From the NCBI GenBank assembly GCA_029052375.1, contig JAIDJD010000176.1, positions 1 to 13,593 on the forward strand: a DNA stretch of 13,593 nucleotides, read 5' to 3'. A model generated the notes under the pieces. The model saw only the letters and a list, made by a program, of their open reading frames with translations. It did not search any database and was not told the DNA's origin. A program made the position numbers and the translations under genes. Of this stretch, positions 8,285-13,593 are shown one piece after another. Numbering within the stretch: the stretch's first letter is position 1; each line of letters opens with the position of its first letter. Source of the stretch: Duncaniella sp. GTDB lineage: Bacteria > Bacteroidota > Bacteroidia > Bacteroidales > Muribaculaceae.

Positions 8285-8308
8285 TTAGACCGTCCGACCG
8301 ACGGCTAA
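8285..8308 (-). promoter_or_regulatory. Stem-loop in the 5' leader of the envelope operon
   Basis: In the minus-strand transcript TTAG-CCGTC pairs with GACGG-T-CTAA: nine base pairs with one bulged T, around a 5-nt loop (GGTCG). It would begin roughly 10-15 nt after the predicted transcription start. It has no U-tract directly after it, so a 5'-end stabiliser or control element is more likely than a terminator. Confidence 0.5.
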
Positions 8309-8324
8309 TCCGGCTACGGAATGC

Positions 8325-8356
8325 CAAATATATAAAAAATATTAATACAATTCAAA
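8325..8356 (-). promoter_or_regulatory. Bacteroidota-type promoter for the envelope operon
   Basis: On the minus strand, TTTG (8356-8353), a 20-nt spacer and TATATTTG (8332-8325) match the primary sigma factor consensus TTTG-N~20-TAnnTTTG perfectly. The predicted start is near 8320, giving a leader of about 85-90 nt before the hydrolase ATG. Confidence 0.75.
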
Positions 8357-8411
8357 CAGGCAGGCCAAAATACGCGATTTTTTAACAATTTGCCCGTGAT
8401 GCAGACCAGCC

Positions 8412-8436
8412 GCCGGGACAGGCTCAGCCCCCCGGC
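8412..8436. promoter_or_regulatory. GC-rich dyad upstream of the HAD gene promoter
   Basis: GCCGGG (8412-8417) and CCCGGC (8431-8436) are exact reverse complements, with a nested GGCT/AGCC pair between them. It ends 10 bp before the -33 element of the + strand promoter. It could be an operator or chance; no U-tract follows on either side. Confidence 0.3.
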
Positions 8437-8446
8437 AGAAGCCTCT

Positions 8447-8478
8447 CTTGCATATATCCGAAATAATCTTTACTTTTG
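8447..8478 (+). promoter_or_regulatory. Bacteroidota-type promoter for the HAD-ribF unit
   Basis: CTTG (8447-8450), a 20-nt spacer and TACTTTTG (8471-8478) match TTTG-N20-TAnnTTTG with one mismatch at -33. It lies 33 nt before the ATG at 8512. Confidence 0.7.
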
Positions 8479-8511
8479 CTAAATCGTAACAGACACCGAA
8501 CCCGATACAAT

Positions 8512-9159
8512 ATGTCCACCATAAAGAATCTGCTTTTCGACCTCGGCGGAGTGATCATAGACCTCGACCGCCAGCGGTGTGTAGACGCCCTCGGCGCCCT
8601 CGGCATGAAGGACGCCGGAGACTTCCTCGGCCTCTACGGCCAGAAGGGCGACTTCCTGGCCCTGGAGCGCGGAGAGATAGACGCCCCCGAGTTCTACAGC
8701 AGGGTGCGCAGACTGATGCCCGACGGAGTTGCGGACACACAGATAAGGGACGCCTTCAATATGTTTCTCACCGGCATTCCTGTCCGCCGCCTCGAGGCCC
8801 TGCGCCGCCTGCGCGCCGAGGGCTACGGCATATACCTCCTGTCCAACACCAACCCCGTGATGATGGAGAGCAAGATTGCCGACGAATTCCGCAAAGAGGG
8901 ACTGGAGATGAAAGACTACTTCGACGGGACAGTCTGCAGCTACGAGGCCAAGTGTTACAAGCCCGAGCCGGAGATATTCCGCTACACGGCAGTCCACTGC
9001 GGCATCAGGCCCGAAGAGACACTCTTCCTGGACGACTCGCAGGCCAACGTAGACGCGGCCAAGAGAGAGGGCTTCAACGCCGTCCACGTGCCCCCGGGAA
9101 GCGAATTCACAGACATACTCACAACCTTTTTGCAGAGCCAGGCCTTTATATCTATATGA
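8512..9159 (+). CDS. HAD-superfamily (subfamily IA, YihX-like) phosphatase
   Basis: 215 aa from ATG at 8512. The frame is open from 8476, but the -7 box at 8471-8478 excludes that start. HAD motif I is LLFDLGGVIIDLD (nucleophile Asp10; the second Asp of DxD is Gly, as in the FDLGGV branch). Motif II is LLSNTN (Ser111), motif III is the Lys in CYKPEPEIF (Lys150), motif IV is LFLDDSQANVDAA (Asp174-Asp175). A helical cap lies at about 20-90. The protein resembles E. coli YihX, an alpha-glucose-1-phosphatase, throughout its length. In this superfamily substrate cannot be assigned from similarity alone; sugar phosphates or FMN are possibilities. The stop overlaps the ribF start as ATGA, which implies translational coupling. 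Confidence 0.9.
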   Translation: MSTIKNLLFDLGGVIIDLDRQRCVDALGALGMKDAGDFLGLYGQKGDFLALERGEIDAPEFYSRVRRLMPDGVADTQIRDAFNMFLTGIPVRRLEALRRLRAEGYGIYLLSNTNPVMMESKIADEFRKEGLEMKDYFDGTVCSYEAKCYKPEPEIFRYTAVHCGIRPEETLFLDDSQANVDAAKREGFNAVHVPPGSEFTDILTTFLQSQAFISI

Positions 9160-10091
9160 AACTTATCACCAAACCCGACACCTCCAGGCGCCGCATAGCA
9201 GCCGTAGGAATGTATGACGGCGTCCACCCCGGCCACCGCTTCCTGCTGGAATATCTCAGCGCCGAGGCCAACAGCCGAGGCCTCTCGCCCGCGGCTGTGA
9301 CATTCTCGCGCCACCCGCTCAGCACAGTGCGTCCCCTCGAGGCCCCCTCGCTCCTCACCACGCTCGAAGACAAGATAGACGCCCTGGCCGAGGCCGGAGC
9401 CAAGGAGATAATACTCCTGAGCTTCAACGACAGACTGCGCAGGCTAAAGGCCGAGGAGTTCATATCCCTGCTCCACACAAAGTTTGGCATCGACGCCCTG
9501 GTGCTCGGCTTCAACAACCGGTTCGGACACGACGGCCCCGAGGGGATAGAGCTATACCGCGAGATAGGAGACCGCCTCGGCGTCGACATAGTCTCGGCCC
9601 CCGAATACCGCGGCCCGGGAGCCCCCGTCAGCTCGTCGCGCATACGGCATATGCTCCTCGAGGGAGACACACGCGGCGCCGCGGCCCTGCTGGGACATCC
9701 CTATGCCCTGCGCGGCCGTGTAGAGGACGGCAACAAGGTGGGCCGCACGCTCGGATATGCCACCGCCAACCTCAAGACGCTGTCGCCGGACATACTCGTG
9801 CCCAAGCCCGGTGTCTACGCCGCATTCGTCACCACTCCCGACGGCGAACACCGTATGGGAATGGTCAACATCGGCTACCGTCCCACGGTGGCCGGAGAGA
9901 AGGTGGGCGCCGAGGGGCTGCCGCTGACCATAGAGGCCCACATACTCGACTATCAGGGCTACCTCTACGGCGAGGATGTCAGAATAGAGTTTGTAGAATA
10001 TATGCGCCCCGAACGCAAGTTTGACAACATCGAAAAACTGCGGGCCCAGCTCGCCGACGACGAGAAGAAGGCCCGCAAGATATTGGGATAG
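9156..10091 (+). CDS. ribF: Bifunctional riboflavin kinase / FAD synthetase
   Basis: 311 aa, ATG at 9156 within the overlap with the HAD gene; stop TAG at 10089-10091. Converts riboflavin to FMN, then FMN to FAD, in the cytoplasm. The N-terminal adenylyltransferase module has VGMYDGVHPGH (17-27, nucleotide-binding HxGH form) and SSSRIRHML (159-167). The C-terminal riboflavin kinase module has GRTLGYATANL (196-206), GVYAA (219-223), MVNIGYRPTV (236-245) and a catalytic-region IEAHILDY (259-266), ending with the usual KFDNIEKLRAQLADD tail. Two departures are visible: the kinase signature PTAN reads ATAN (Ala202), and the adenylyltransferase FGxxRxG segment reads FGHDGPEG. Length is normal for the family. 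Converges with apbE, which uses FAD as substrate. Confidence 0.95.
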   Translation: MKLITKPDTSRRRIAAVGMYDGVHPGHRFLLEYLSAEANSRGLSPAAVTFSRHPLSTVRPLEAPSLLTTLEDKIDALAEAGAKEIILLSFNDRLRRLKAEEFISLLHTKFGIDALVLGFNNRFGHDGPEGIELYREIGDRLGVDIVSAPEYRGPGAPVSSSRIRHMLLEGDTRGAAALLGHPYALRGRVEDGNKVGRTLGYATANLKTLSPDILVPKPGVYAAFVTTPDGEHRMGMVNIGYRPTVAGEKVGAEGLPLTIEAHILDYQGYLYGEDVRIEFVEYMRPERKFDNIEKLRAQLADDEKKARKILG

Positions 10092-10093
10092 CC

Positions 10094-10126
10094 GCGTTGA
10101 GTGGCCTTAAGAAGCCAGCTCAACGC
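10094..10126. terminator. Shared hairpin between convergent ribF and apbE
   Basis: GCGTTGAG-TGGC (10094-10105) pairs with GCCA-g-CTCAACGC (10114-10126): 12 base pairs, one bulge, 8-nt loop CTTAAGAA. It starts 3 bp after the ribF stop and its right arm covers the apbE stop codon (10120-10122). Position and symmetry fit a bidirectional terminator. It lacks a U-tract on either side, so the mechanism may be mRNA 3'-end protection instead. Confidence 0.6.
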
Positions 10127-11121
10127 CACGACAGGCGCTCGCCCATACCCTCAGTCACAAGCACAGTGTCGGGGGTCACAATCAGAGCCTCCACACCGGG
10201 GATAGCCGATACCATATCCAGAGCCTCAGAGGCCGGCGAGGCCATACAGGCCGTGGCAAGCGCGTCGGCAAGCATGGCCGACGGGGCTATCACCGTGGCC
10301 GAGAGGATATCCGTGATGGCCGGACGGCCCGTAGATGGCGATATAGTATGCCACACGCGGCCCTCGCCGGTCTCGCGGTAGTTGCGGTAGTTGCCCGAGG
10401 TGGCAACGCCGCAGTCTGTCAGCGGCAGCACCACAAGCTGTTCATGCACCGGGGCACCGTCGCTCTCCACCGGGGCGTCTATCTGTATATGCCAGTCGTG
10501 CCCCTTGGGGTTGCGGCCGCGCATGGCAATCTCGCCCCCGATCTCTACCATATAGTCTGTGGCGCCGTTGCGGGCAAGCATCTCGCCCACGAGGTCGCAC
10601 CCGTACCCCTTGGTGATGGCCGAGAAGTTGAACTCGGTCTGCGGATGCTTCTTGACCACACGCCCGTCGGCCGAGACAGAACACTCGCCTATACCCACCA
10701 GCTGGAGCAGAGAGTCAACCTTCTCCTGAGACGGCTCCGGGTCGCCGGGCTTGTAGCCGAAGCCCCAGAGATTGACAAGTGGCGAGACCGTGGGGTCGAA
10801 GGCGCCCCCGCTGAGAGCGCAGACCCGACGCGACTCGCCGAGGATGCGTACCAGCAGAGAATCGGCACAGACATCCTCGCCGCGGTTGACGCGCGATATC
10901 AGCGAGCCCTTTGCAAAGGGCGAGAGCGACATCTCGACCTGCTTCATCACAGCCCGGATGGAATCGTGCAGGTCAGACGAAGCCCGGTAGGATATATGAT
11001 AGGTGGTGTTCCAGACAGCCCCCTCGGCCGAACGGTAGACCTTGGGGCCGCCGCATCCGGCACAACAGAGCCCGACCACCAGCATCGAAAGATGCAAAAT
11101 ATGTTTCATGGACGTTTTCAT
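10120..11121 (-). CDS. apbE: FAD:protein FMN transferase, lipoprotein
   Basis: 333 aa from ATG at 11121; a second in-frame ATG at 11109 gives 329 aa and may be the true start (see promoter). Moves FMN from FAD onto Thr/Ser of exported flavoproteins such as NqrB/NqrC or RnfD/RnfG. The N-terminus is a lipoprotein signal ending CCAGC (Cys23). Family motifs are present: SPFAKGSLISRVNRGED (67-83), GGAFDPTVSPLVNLWGFG (105-122), FNFSAITKGYGCD, VEIGGEIAMRG, HTISPSTGRPA and the metal- and flavin-binding SAMLADALATACM near the C-terminus. All expected motifs look intact, so it should be active in the periplasm on a membrane anchor. No flavinylation target is visible in this window. Confidence 0.94.
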   Translation of the reverse strand: MKTSMKHILHLSMLVVGLCCAGCGGPKVYRSAEGAVWNTTYHISYRASSDLHDSIRAVMKQVEMSLSPFAKGSLISRVNRGEDVCADSLLVRILGESRRVCALSGGAFDPTVSPLVNLWGFGYKPGDPEPSQEKVDSLLQLVGIGECSVSADGRVVKKHPQTEFNFSAITKGYGCDLVGEMLARNGATDYMVEIGGEIAMRGRNPKGHDWHIQIDAPVESDGAPVHEQLVVLPLTDCGVATSGNYRNYRETGEGRVWHTISPSTGRPAITDILSATVIAPSAMLADALATACMASPASEALDMVSAIPGVEALIVTPDTVLVTEGMGERLSWR

Positions 11122-11125
11122 GACA

Positions 11126-11157
11126 CAAAATTAGCAAAAACCGACGGAAAATTATAA
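11126..11157 (-). promoter_or_regulatory. apbE: Predicted apbE promoter abutting the start codon
   Basis: TAATTTTG on the minus strand (11133-11126) is a perfect -7 box; 20 nt upstream is only TTAT (11157-11154), a weak -33. The box ends 4 nt before the ATG at 11121, so the transcript would start at or just beside that ATG. Either the mRNA is leaderless or translation begins at 11109. Confidence 0.5.
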
Positions 11158-11162
11158 CTTTG
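11131..11162 (+). promoter_or_regulatory. Predicted promoter for the DJ-1/trxA unit
   Basis: TAACTTTG (11155-11162) is a perfect -7 box; 20 nt upstream is TTAG (11131-11134), one mismatch from TTTG. It leaves about 45 nt of leader before ATG 11213. It shares almost all its bases with the divergent apbE promoter. Confidence 0.55.
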
Positions 11163-11212
11163 CGATTATCTTTCCCTACAAAGACATACAGCAAACCCAA
11201 CACATCAGACAT

Positions 11213-11767
11213 ATGTCAACGACTTATCTTTTTTTGGCTGAAGGCTTCGAGGAAGTCGAAGCCCTGACACCTGTAGACCTCCTGCGCCGCGCGGGAGTGG
11301 ACGTCATGACCGTAGCCGTAGGCGAGTTCCGCCAGGTGACAGGCGCGCACGGCATCACAGTAGAGGCCGACCTCCTGCTCGACGACGAAGACATGGCCGA
11401 CGCCGAGCTCCTCGTGGCCCCCGGCGGAATGCCCGGCGCCAGCAACCTCGCCGCCTCGCGCAAGGTGGCAGACCTCTTTGCCTCCCAGGCGGCCCGCGGC
11501 GGCCTCGTAGCCGCCATCTGCGCCGCACCCTCGGTCCTCCTCGCCCCCCTCGGCATACTCTCGGGCAAGAAAGCCACCTGCTATCCCGGATTCGAGGACG
11601 GCCTCAAGGAGAACGGCGCCGAATACACCGCAGACCAGCGCGTGGTGAGAGACGCCAACGTCATCACCGCCAACGGACCCTCGTCGGCCATCCCATTCGC
11701 CCTCGCACTTGTCGAGGCCCTCAAGCCGGGCAAGAGCGCCGAGGTAGCCGCAGGTATCCTGCTCTGA
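11213..11767 (+). CDS. DJ-1/PfpI family protein
   Basis: 184 aa from ATG at 11213. It has the DJ-1 (YajL-like) layout: FLAEGFEEVEALTPVDLLRRAG (7-28) with the conserved Glu, VAPGGMPG (68-75), and the nucleophile elbow AAICAAPSVL with Cys103, then TCYPGFE and a C-terminal ITANGPSSAIPFAL segment. The reactive Cys and its Glu partner are both present. Members are reported as chaperone-like, glyoxalase-like or peroxide-responsive proteins, and their true substrate is debated; no specific activity can be claimed. Cytoplasmic. The downstream trxA is 69 bp away on the same strand without a visible promoter of its own, so a small thiol/redox unit is likely. Confidence 0.92.
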   Translation: MSTTYLFLAEGFEEVEALTPVDLLRRAGVDVMTVAVGEFRQVTGAHGITVEADLLLDDEDMADAELLVAPGGMPGASNLAASRKVADLFASQAARGGLVAAICAAPSVLLAPLGILSGKKATCYPGFEDGLKENGAEYTADQRVVRDANVITANGPSSAIPFALALVEALKPGKSAEVAAGILL

Positions 11768-11836
11768 ACCATCAGACGCCGGCGGACGTTATAGTCAGAC
11801 AGAACACCTGAAAGAAAAAACTTAACAGCAACCGCC

Positions 11837-12145
11837 ATGACCGACTTCAAAGAAATAATCTCAGGCACCAAGCCCGTCCTCGTCGACTTCTACGCCACAT
11901 GGTGCGGCCCCTGCAAGATGCAGGCACCCATCCTAGAACAGCTCAAGGCCAGGATGGGCGACGACGCCACCATACTGAAAATAGACGTCGACCGCAACCC
12001 CGAGCTCGCATCCGAATACCAGATACGCAGCATCCCGACAATCATCATCTTCAAGCTCGGCGAGCCCCAGTGGCGCGCCTCGGGCCTGCAGCAGCTCGAA
12101 CTGCTCGAAGACAAACTGCGCATACAGATGGAGCCCGGAAAGTGA
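11837..12145 (+). CDS. trxA: Thioredoxin
   Basis: 102 aa from ATG at 11837, stop TGA. A single thioredoxin fold of normal length with the classic active site WCGPC (22-26), the buried Asp before it (Asp17 in VDFYA) and the cis-proline loop SIPT (Pro67). There is no signal peptide, so it acts in the cytoplasm as a disulfide reductase recharged by thioredoxin reductase (not in this window). The leader just before the ATG is A-rich with no Shine-Dalgarno. No TAnnTTTG box is seen in the 69-bp gap, so cotranscription with the DJ-1 gene is the simplest reading. Confidence 0.94.
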   Translation: MTDFKEIISGTKPVLVDFYATWCGPCKMQAPILEQLKARMGDDATILKIDVDRNPELASEYQIRSIPTIIIFKLGEPQWRASGLQQLELLEDKLRIQMEPGK

Positions 12146-12156
12146 CACCGGCACCC

Positions 12157-12176
12157 ACGCCTGCGGCCGCAGGCGT
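12157..12176. terminator. Perfect 20-bp GC palindrome after trxA
   Basis: ACGCCTGCGG followed by its exact reverse complement, starting 11 nt after the trxA stop. In RNA it would fold as an 8-bp stem with a GGCC tetraloop. What follows is C-rich, not U-rich, so it is a terminator-like or mRNA-end hairpin rather than a textbook intrinsic terminator. A DNA-binding site is the alternative. Confidence 0.5.
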
Positions 12177-12190
12177 CACCCCCCCAAAGC

Positions 12191-12239
12191 AATCCCCGCA
12201 AGACAACCGGAAATTTTGGTTGCATTTCTTACGGGGATT
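12191..12239. promoter_or_regulatory. ilvA: Nested dyad overlapping the ilvA promoter
   Basis: Outer arms AATCCCCG (12191-12198) and CGGGGATT (12232-12239) are exact complements and continue through a mismatch into AAG/CTT. Inner arms CAACC (12204-12208) and GGTTG (12218-12222) also pair. The right inner arm coincides with the -33 element. It could be an operator for ilvA, or a terminator for read-through from trxA (followed by GTGTAATTTTG, only moderately T-rich). Confidence 0.45.
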
Positions 12240-12250
12240 GTGTAATTTTG
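12219..12250 (+). promoter_or_regulatory. ilvA: Predicted ilvA promoter
   Basis: GTTG (12219-12222), 20-nt spacer, TAATTTTG (12243-12250): one mismatch at -33 and a perfect -7. The ATG at 12256 follows after 5 nt, so the predicted mRNA would be leaderless or nearly so. Confidence 0.65.
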
Positions 12251-12255
12251 CGGAT

Positions 12256-13461
12256 ATGGAAGAAAAGCTCGAAATCTCAGAAGTGTACCGCGCCGCCCAG
12301 GTGCTGCGCGACGTCGCACGCCATCCGCGAATGATAGGCCCTACCCGGCTCAACCCCGAGGCCGAGATATACCTGAAGCCCGAAAACCTCCAGCACACAG
12401 GCGCCTTCAAGCTCCGCGGAGCATACTACAAAATCTCACAGCTCACACCCGAGGAGCGCCAGCATGGAGTGATAGCCTGCTCGGCCGGCAACCACGCCCA
12501 GGGCGTGGCCCTCGCCGCCACAGCCAACGGCATCAAATCGCTCATCTGCCTCCCCGCCGGAGCCCCCATCTCCAAGATCGAGGCCACACGCCGCCTCGGC
12601 GCCGAGGTGTGTCTCGTCCCCGGAGTCTACGACGACGCATACCAGAAAGCCCTCGAGCTCCAGAAAGAACACGGATACACCTTCATCCACCCCTTCGACG
12701 ACCTAAAGGTGATAGCCGGCCAGGGCACCATAGCCCTCGAGATACTCGAAGAGATGCCAGACGTCGAGGCCGTCATAGTCCCCATAGGCGGAGGCGGACT
12801 CATCGCAGGCATAGCCTTTGCAATGAAACAGCTCAAGCCTGACGTCAGGATATACGGCGTCCAGGCCGCCGGAGCCCCCTCGATGGAGATTTCTGTCAAG
12901 AGCGGAGAGCGCCGCCGTCTCCAGCAGGTCAGCACCATCGCCGACGGCATAGCCGTCAAGGAGCCCGGAGCCAACACATTCGAGTTCTGCTCCAGATATG
13001 TCGACGAGATAGTGACAGTCTCCGAAGACGAGATAGCCGCCTCTATCCTGGCCCTCATGGAACAGCAGAAGCTCATAGCCGAGGGAGCGGGAGCAGTAGC
13101 CGTAGCCGCCGCAATGTTCAACAAAGTCCCCGTCAAAGGACTCAAGACAGTATGCGTCGTCTCGGGAGGCAACATCGACGTCACCAACCTGAACCGCGTC
13201 ATCACACGCGGCCTCGTGAAAAGCGGACGCAACTGCACCATCAAGCTCGACGTCGTAGACAAGCCCGGCGTCCTCTCGGACGTATGCCAGATATTCTCCA
13301 GGAACGGTGCCAACGTACTCTCCGTGACCCACGAGCGCAACTCAGACCACACCTCCATCAACGGATGCATCCTGAGCGTAGAACTCGAGACCCGCAACCA
13401 CGAACACATCAACCAGCTGCGCCAGGCCCTCGCCGAGGCCGGCCACCACATCATCCAATGA
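12256..13461 (+). CDS. ilvA: Threonine ammonia-lyase (threonine dehydratase) with ACT domain
   Basis: 401 aa from ATG at 12256; the frame stays open upstream to 11899, but that part overlaps trxA in another frame. PLP-dependent conversion of threonine to 2-oxobutanoate and ammonia, the first step of isoleucine synthesis, in the cytoplasm. PLP lysine Lys52 lies in HTGAFKLRGA (47-56); phosphate-pocket SAGNHAQGVA (76-85) and the tetraglycine loop PIGGGGLIAGIA are intact, with VVSGGNID near the end of the catalytic domain. The last ~80 residues form one ACT domain (KLDVVDKPGVLSDVCQIF). This is the medium ~400-aa form with one ACT domain, shorter than E. coli IlvA with its two ACT-like domains. 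The ACT domain implies amino-acid feedback; the effector is not readable. A catabolic TdcB-like role is less likely given the ACT tail. The stop overlaps the next gene as ATGA. Confidence 0.94.
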   Translation: MEEKLEISEVYRAAQVLRDVARHPRMIGPTRLNPEAEIYLKPENLQHTGAFKLRGAYYKISQLTPEERQHGVIACSAGNHAQGVALAATANGIKSLICLPAGAPISKIEATRRLGAEVCLVPGVYDDAYQKALELQKEHGYTFIHPFDDLKVIAGQGTIALEILEEMPDVEAVIVPIGGGGLIAGIAFAMKQLKPDVRIYGVQAAGAPSMEISVKSGERRRLQQVSTIADGIAVKEPGANTFEFCSRYVDEIVTVSEDEIAASILALMEQQKLIAEGAGAVAVAAAMFNKVPVKGLKTVCVVSGGNIDVTNLNRVITRGLVKSGRNCTIKLDVVDKPGVLSDVCQIFSRNGANVLSVTHERNSDHTSINGCILSVELETRNHEHINQLRQALAEAGHHIIQ

Positions 13462-13593
13462 AACCCATCCTCCCTCTCATCCTCCTCGGCGCCCTCGCCC
13501 TCGGCGCCTGCAAGACCACACAGGAGAACTATCAGCAGGCCTACGAGACCGCCGTGGCCAAACGCGGCGACAGCTCGGGGCTCGACTCGACCA
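13458..13593 (+). CDS. Lipoprotein, N-terminal fragment (cut by the window edge)
   Basis: 45 codons from ATG at 13458 to the right edge, with no stop. Residues 1-18 form a lipoprotein signal with lipobox LGAC (Cys18), followed by KTTQENYQQAYETAVAKRGD, a charged, probably helical segment. The start overlaps the ilvA stop (ATGA), so translation is likely coupled. The segment after the cysteine recalls Bacteroidales SPOR-domain lipoproteins, but the diagnostic C-terminal domain lies outside the window; I hold that only as a possibility. Confidence 0.75.
   Translation, partial: MKPILPLILLGALALGACKTTQENYQQAYETAVAKRGDSSGLDST

Noticed and set aside
7208..8308. + strand open frame of 366 codons opposite the EEP hydrolase gene
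   Set aside because: Shadow of a gene with intact catalytic motifs; it also runs through the operon's 5' leader.
8255..8308. Small + strand ORF of 17 codons in the divergent intergenic region
   Set aside because: No promoter in the right orientation just upstream, and it is antisense to the structured leader. Its coding look is probably chance.
8577..9155. N-terminal extension of the ribF frame to 8577
   Set aside because: It overlaps the HAD gene in another frame. RibF length and first motif fit the ATG at 9156.
11899..12255. N-terminal extension of the ilvA frame to 11899
   Set aside because: It crosses trxA out of frame and the ilvA promoter; the family start fits 12256.
1..13593. CRISPR array, IS element, tRNA, rRNA or defence genes
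   Set aside because: No regularly spaced repeats, transposase motifs, terminal inverted repeats or RNA gene signatures were found on reading.

Overview
The window looks like a chromosome segment from a GC-rich member of the Bacteroidota, most likely order Bacteroidales; a Muribaculaceae-like genome is my guess. The reasons are: TonB receptor, DUF5689, DUF6359 and choice-of-anchor J families; lipoproteins with acidic residues right after the lipid cysteine; no Shine-Dalgarno signals ahead of starts; and matches to the Bacteroidota promoter (TTTG near -33, about 20 nt, TAnnTTTG near -7) at the main transcription starts. I see no tRNA, rRNA, CRISPR array, insertion sequence or phage gene.

Left part (1-8356, all minus strand): a five-gene envelope operon read right to left. 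The order is a secreted endonuclease/exonuclease/phosphatase (EEP) family hydrolase (8233-7172), a cytidylate kinase-like P-loop protein (7166-6516), a TonB-dependent outer-membrane receptor (6462-3709), a surface-type lipoprotein with DUF5689 plus two choice-of-anchor J domains (3672-1783), and a paralogous lipoprotein with DUF5689 plus two DUF6359-like repeats that runs off the left edge (1712-<1). Gaps are 5, 53, 36 and 70 bp. A good promoter (8325-8356) and a structured leader precede the first gene. No SusD is present in the part seen; the two DUF5689 lipoproteins occupy the position of ligand-binding partners. The most interesting hypothesis is an uncharacterised surface capture, hydrolysis and import system for phosphodiester substrates, possibly nucleic acid.

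Right part (8447-13593): housekeeping and cofactor genes in short units. A YihX-like HAD phosphatase and ribF (FMN/FAD synthesis) overlap by ATGA. They converge on apbE (FAD:protein FMN transferase lipoprotein) across a shared hairpin, so a maker and a user of FAD are neighbours. apbE is divergent from a DJ-1/PfpI gene, and the two promoters occupy the same ~37 bp. DJ-1 is followed by a thioredoxin gene. A perfect 20-bp palindrome and a second nested dyad separate trxA from ilvA, whose -7 box lies 5 nt before its ATG. ilvA overlaps, again by ATGA, a lipoprotein gene cut by the right edge.

No stretch over 300 bp lacks a gene. The largest gap (8234-8511, 278 bp) holds two divergent promoters and three dyad structures.
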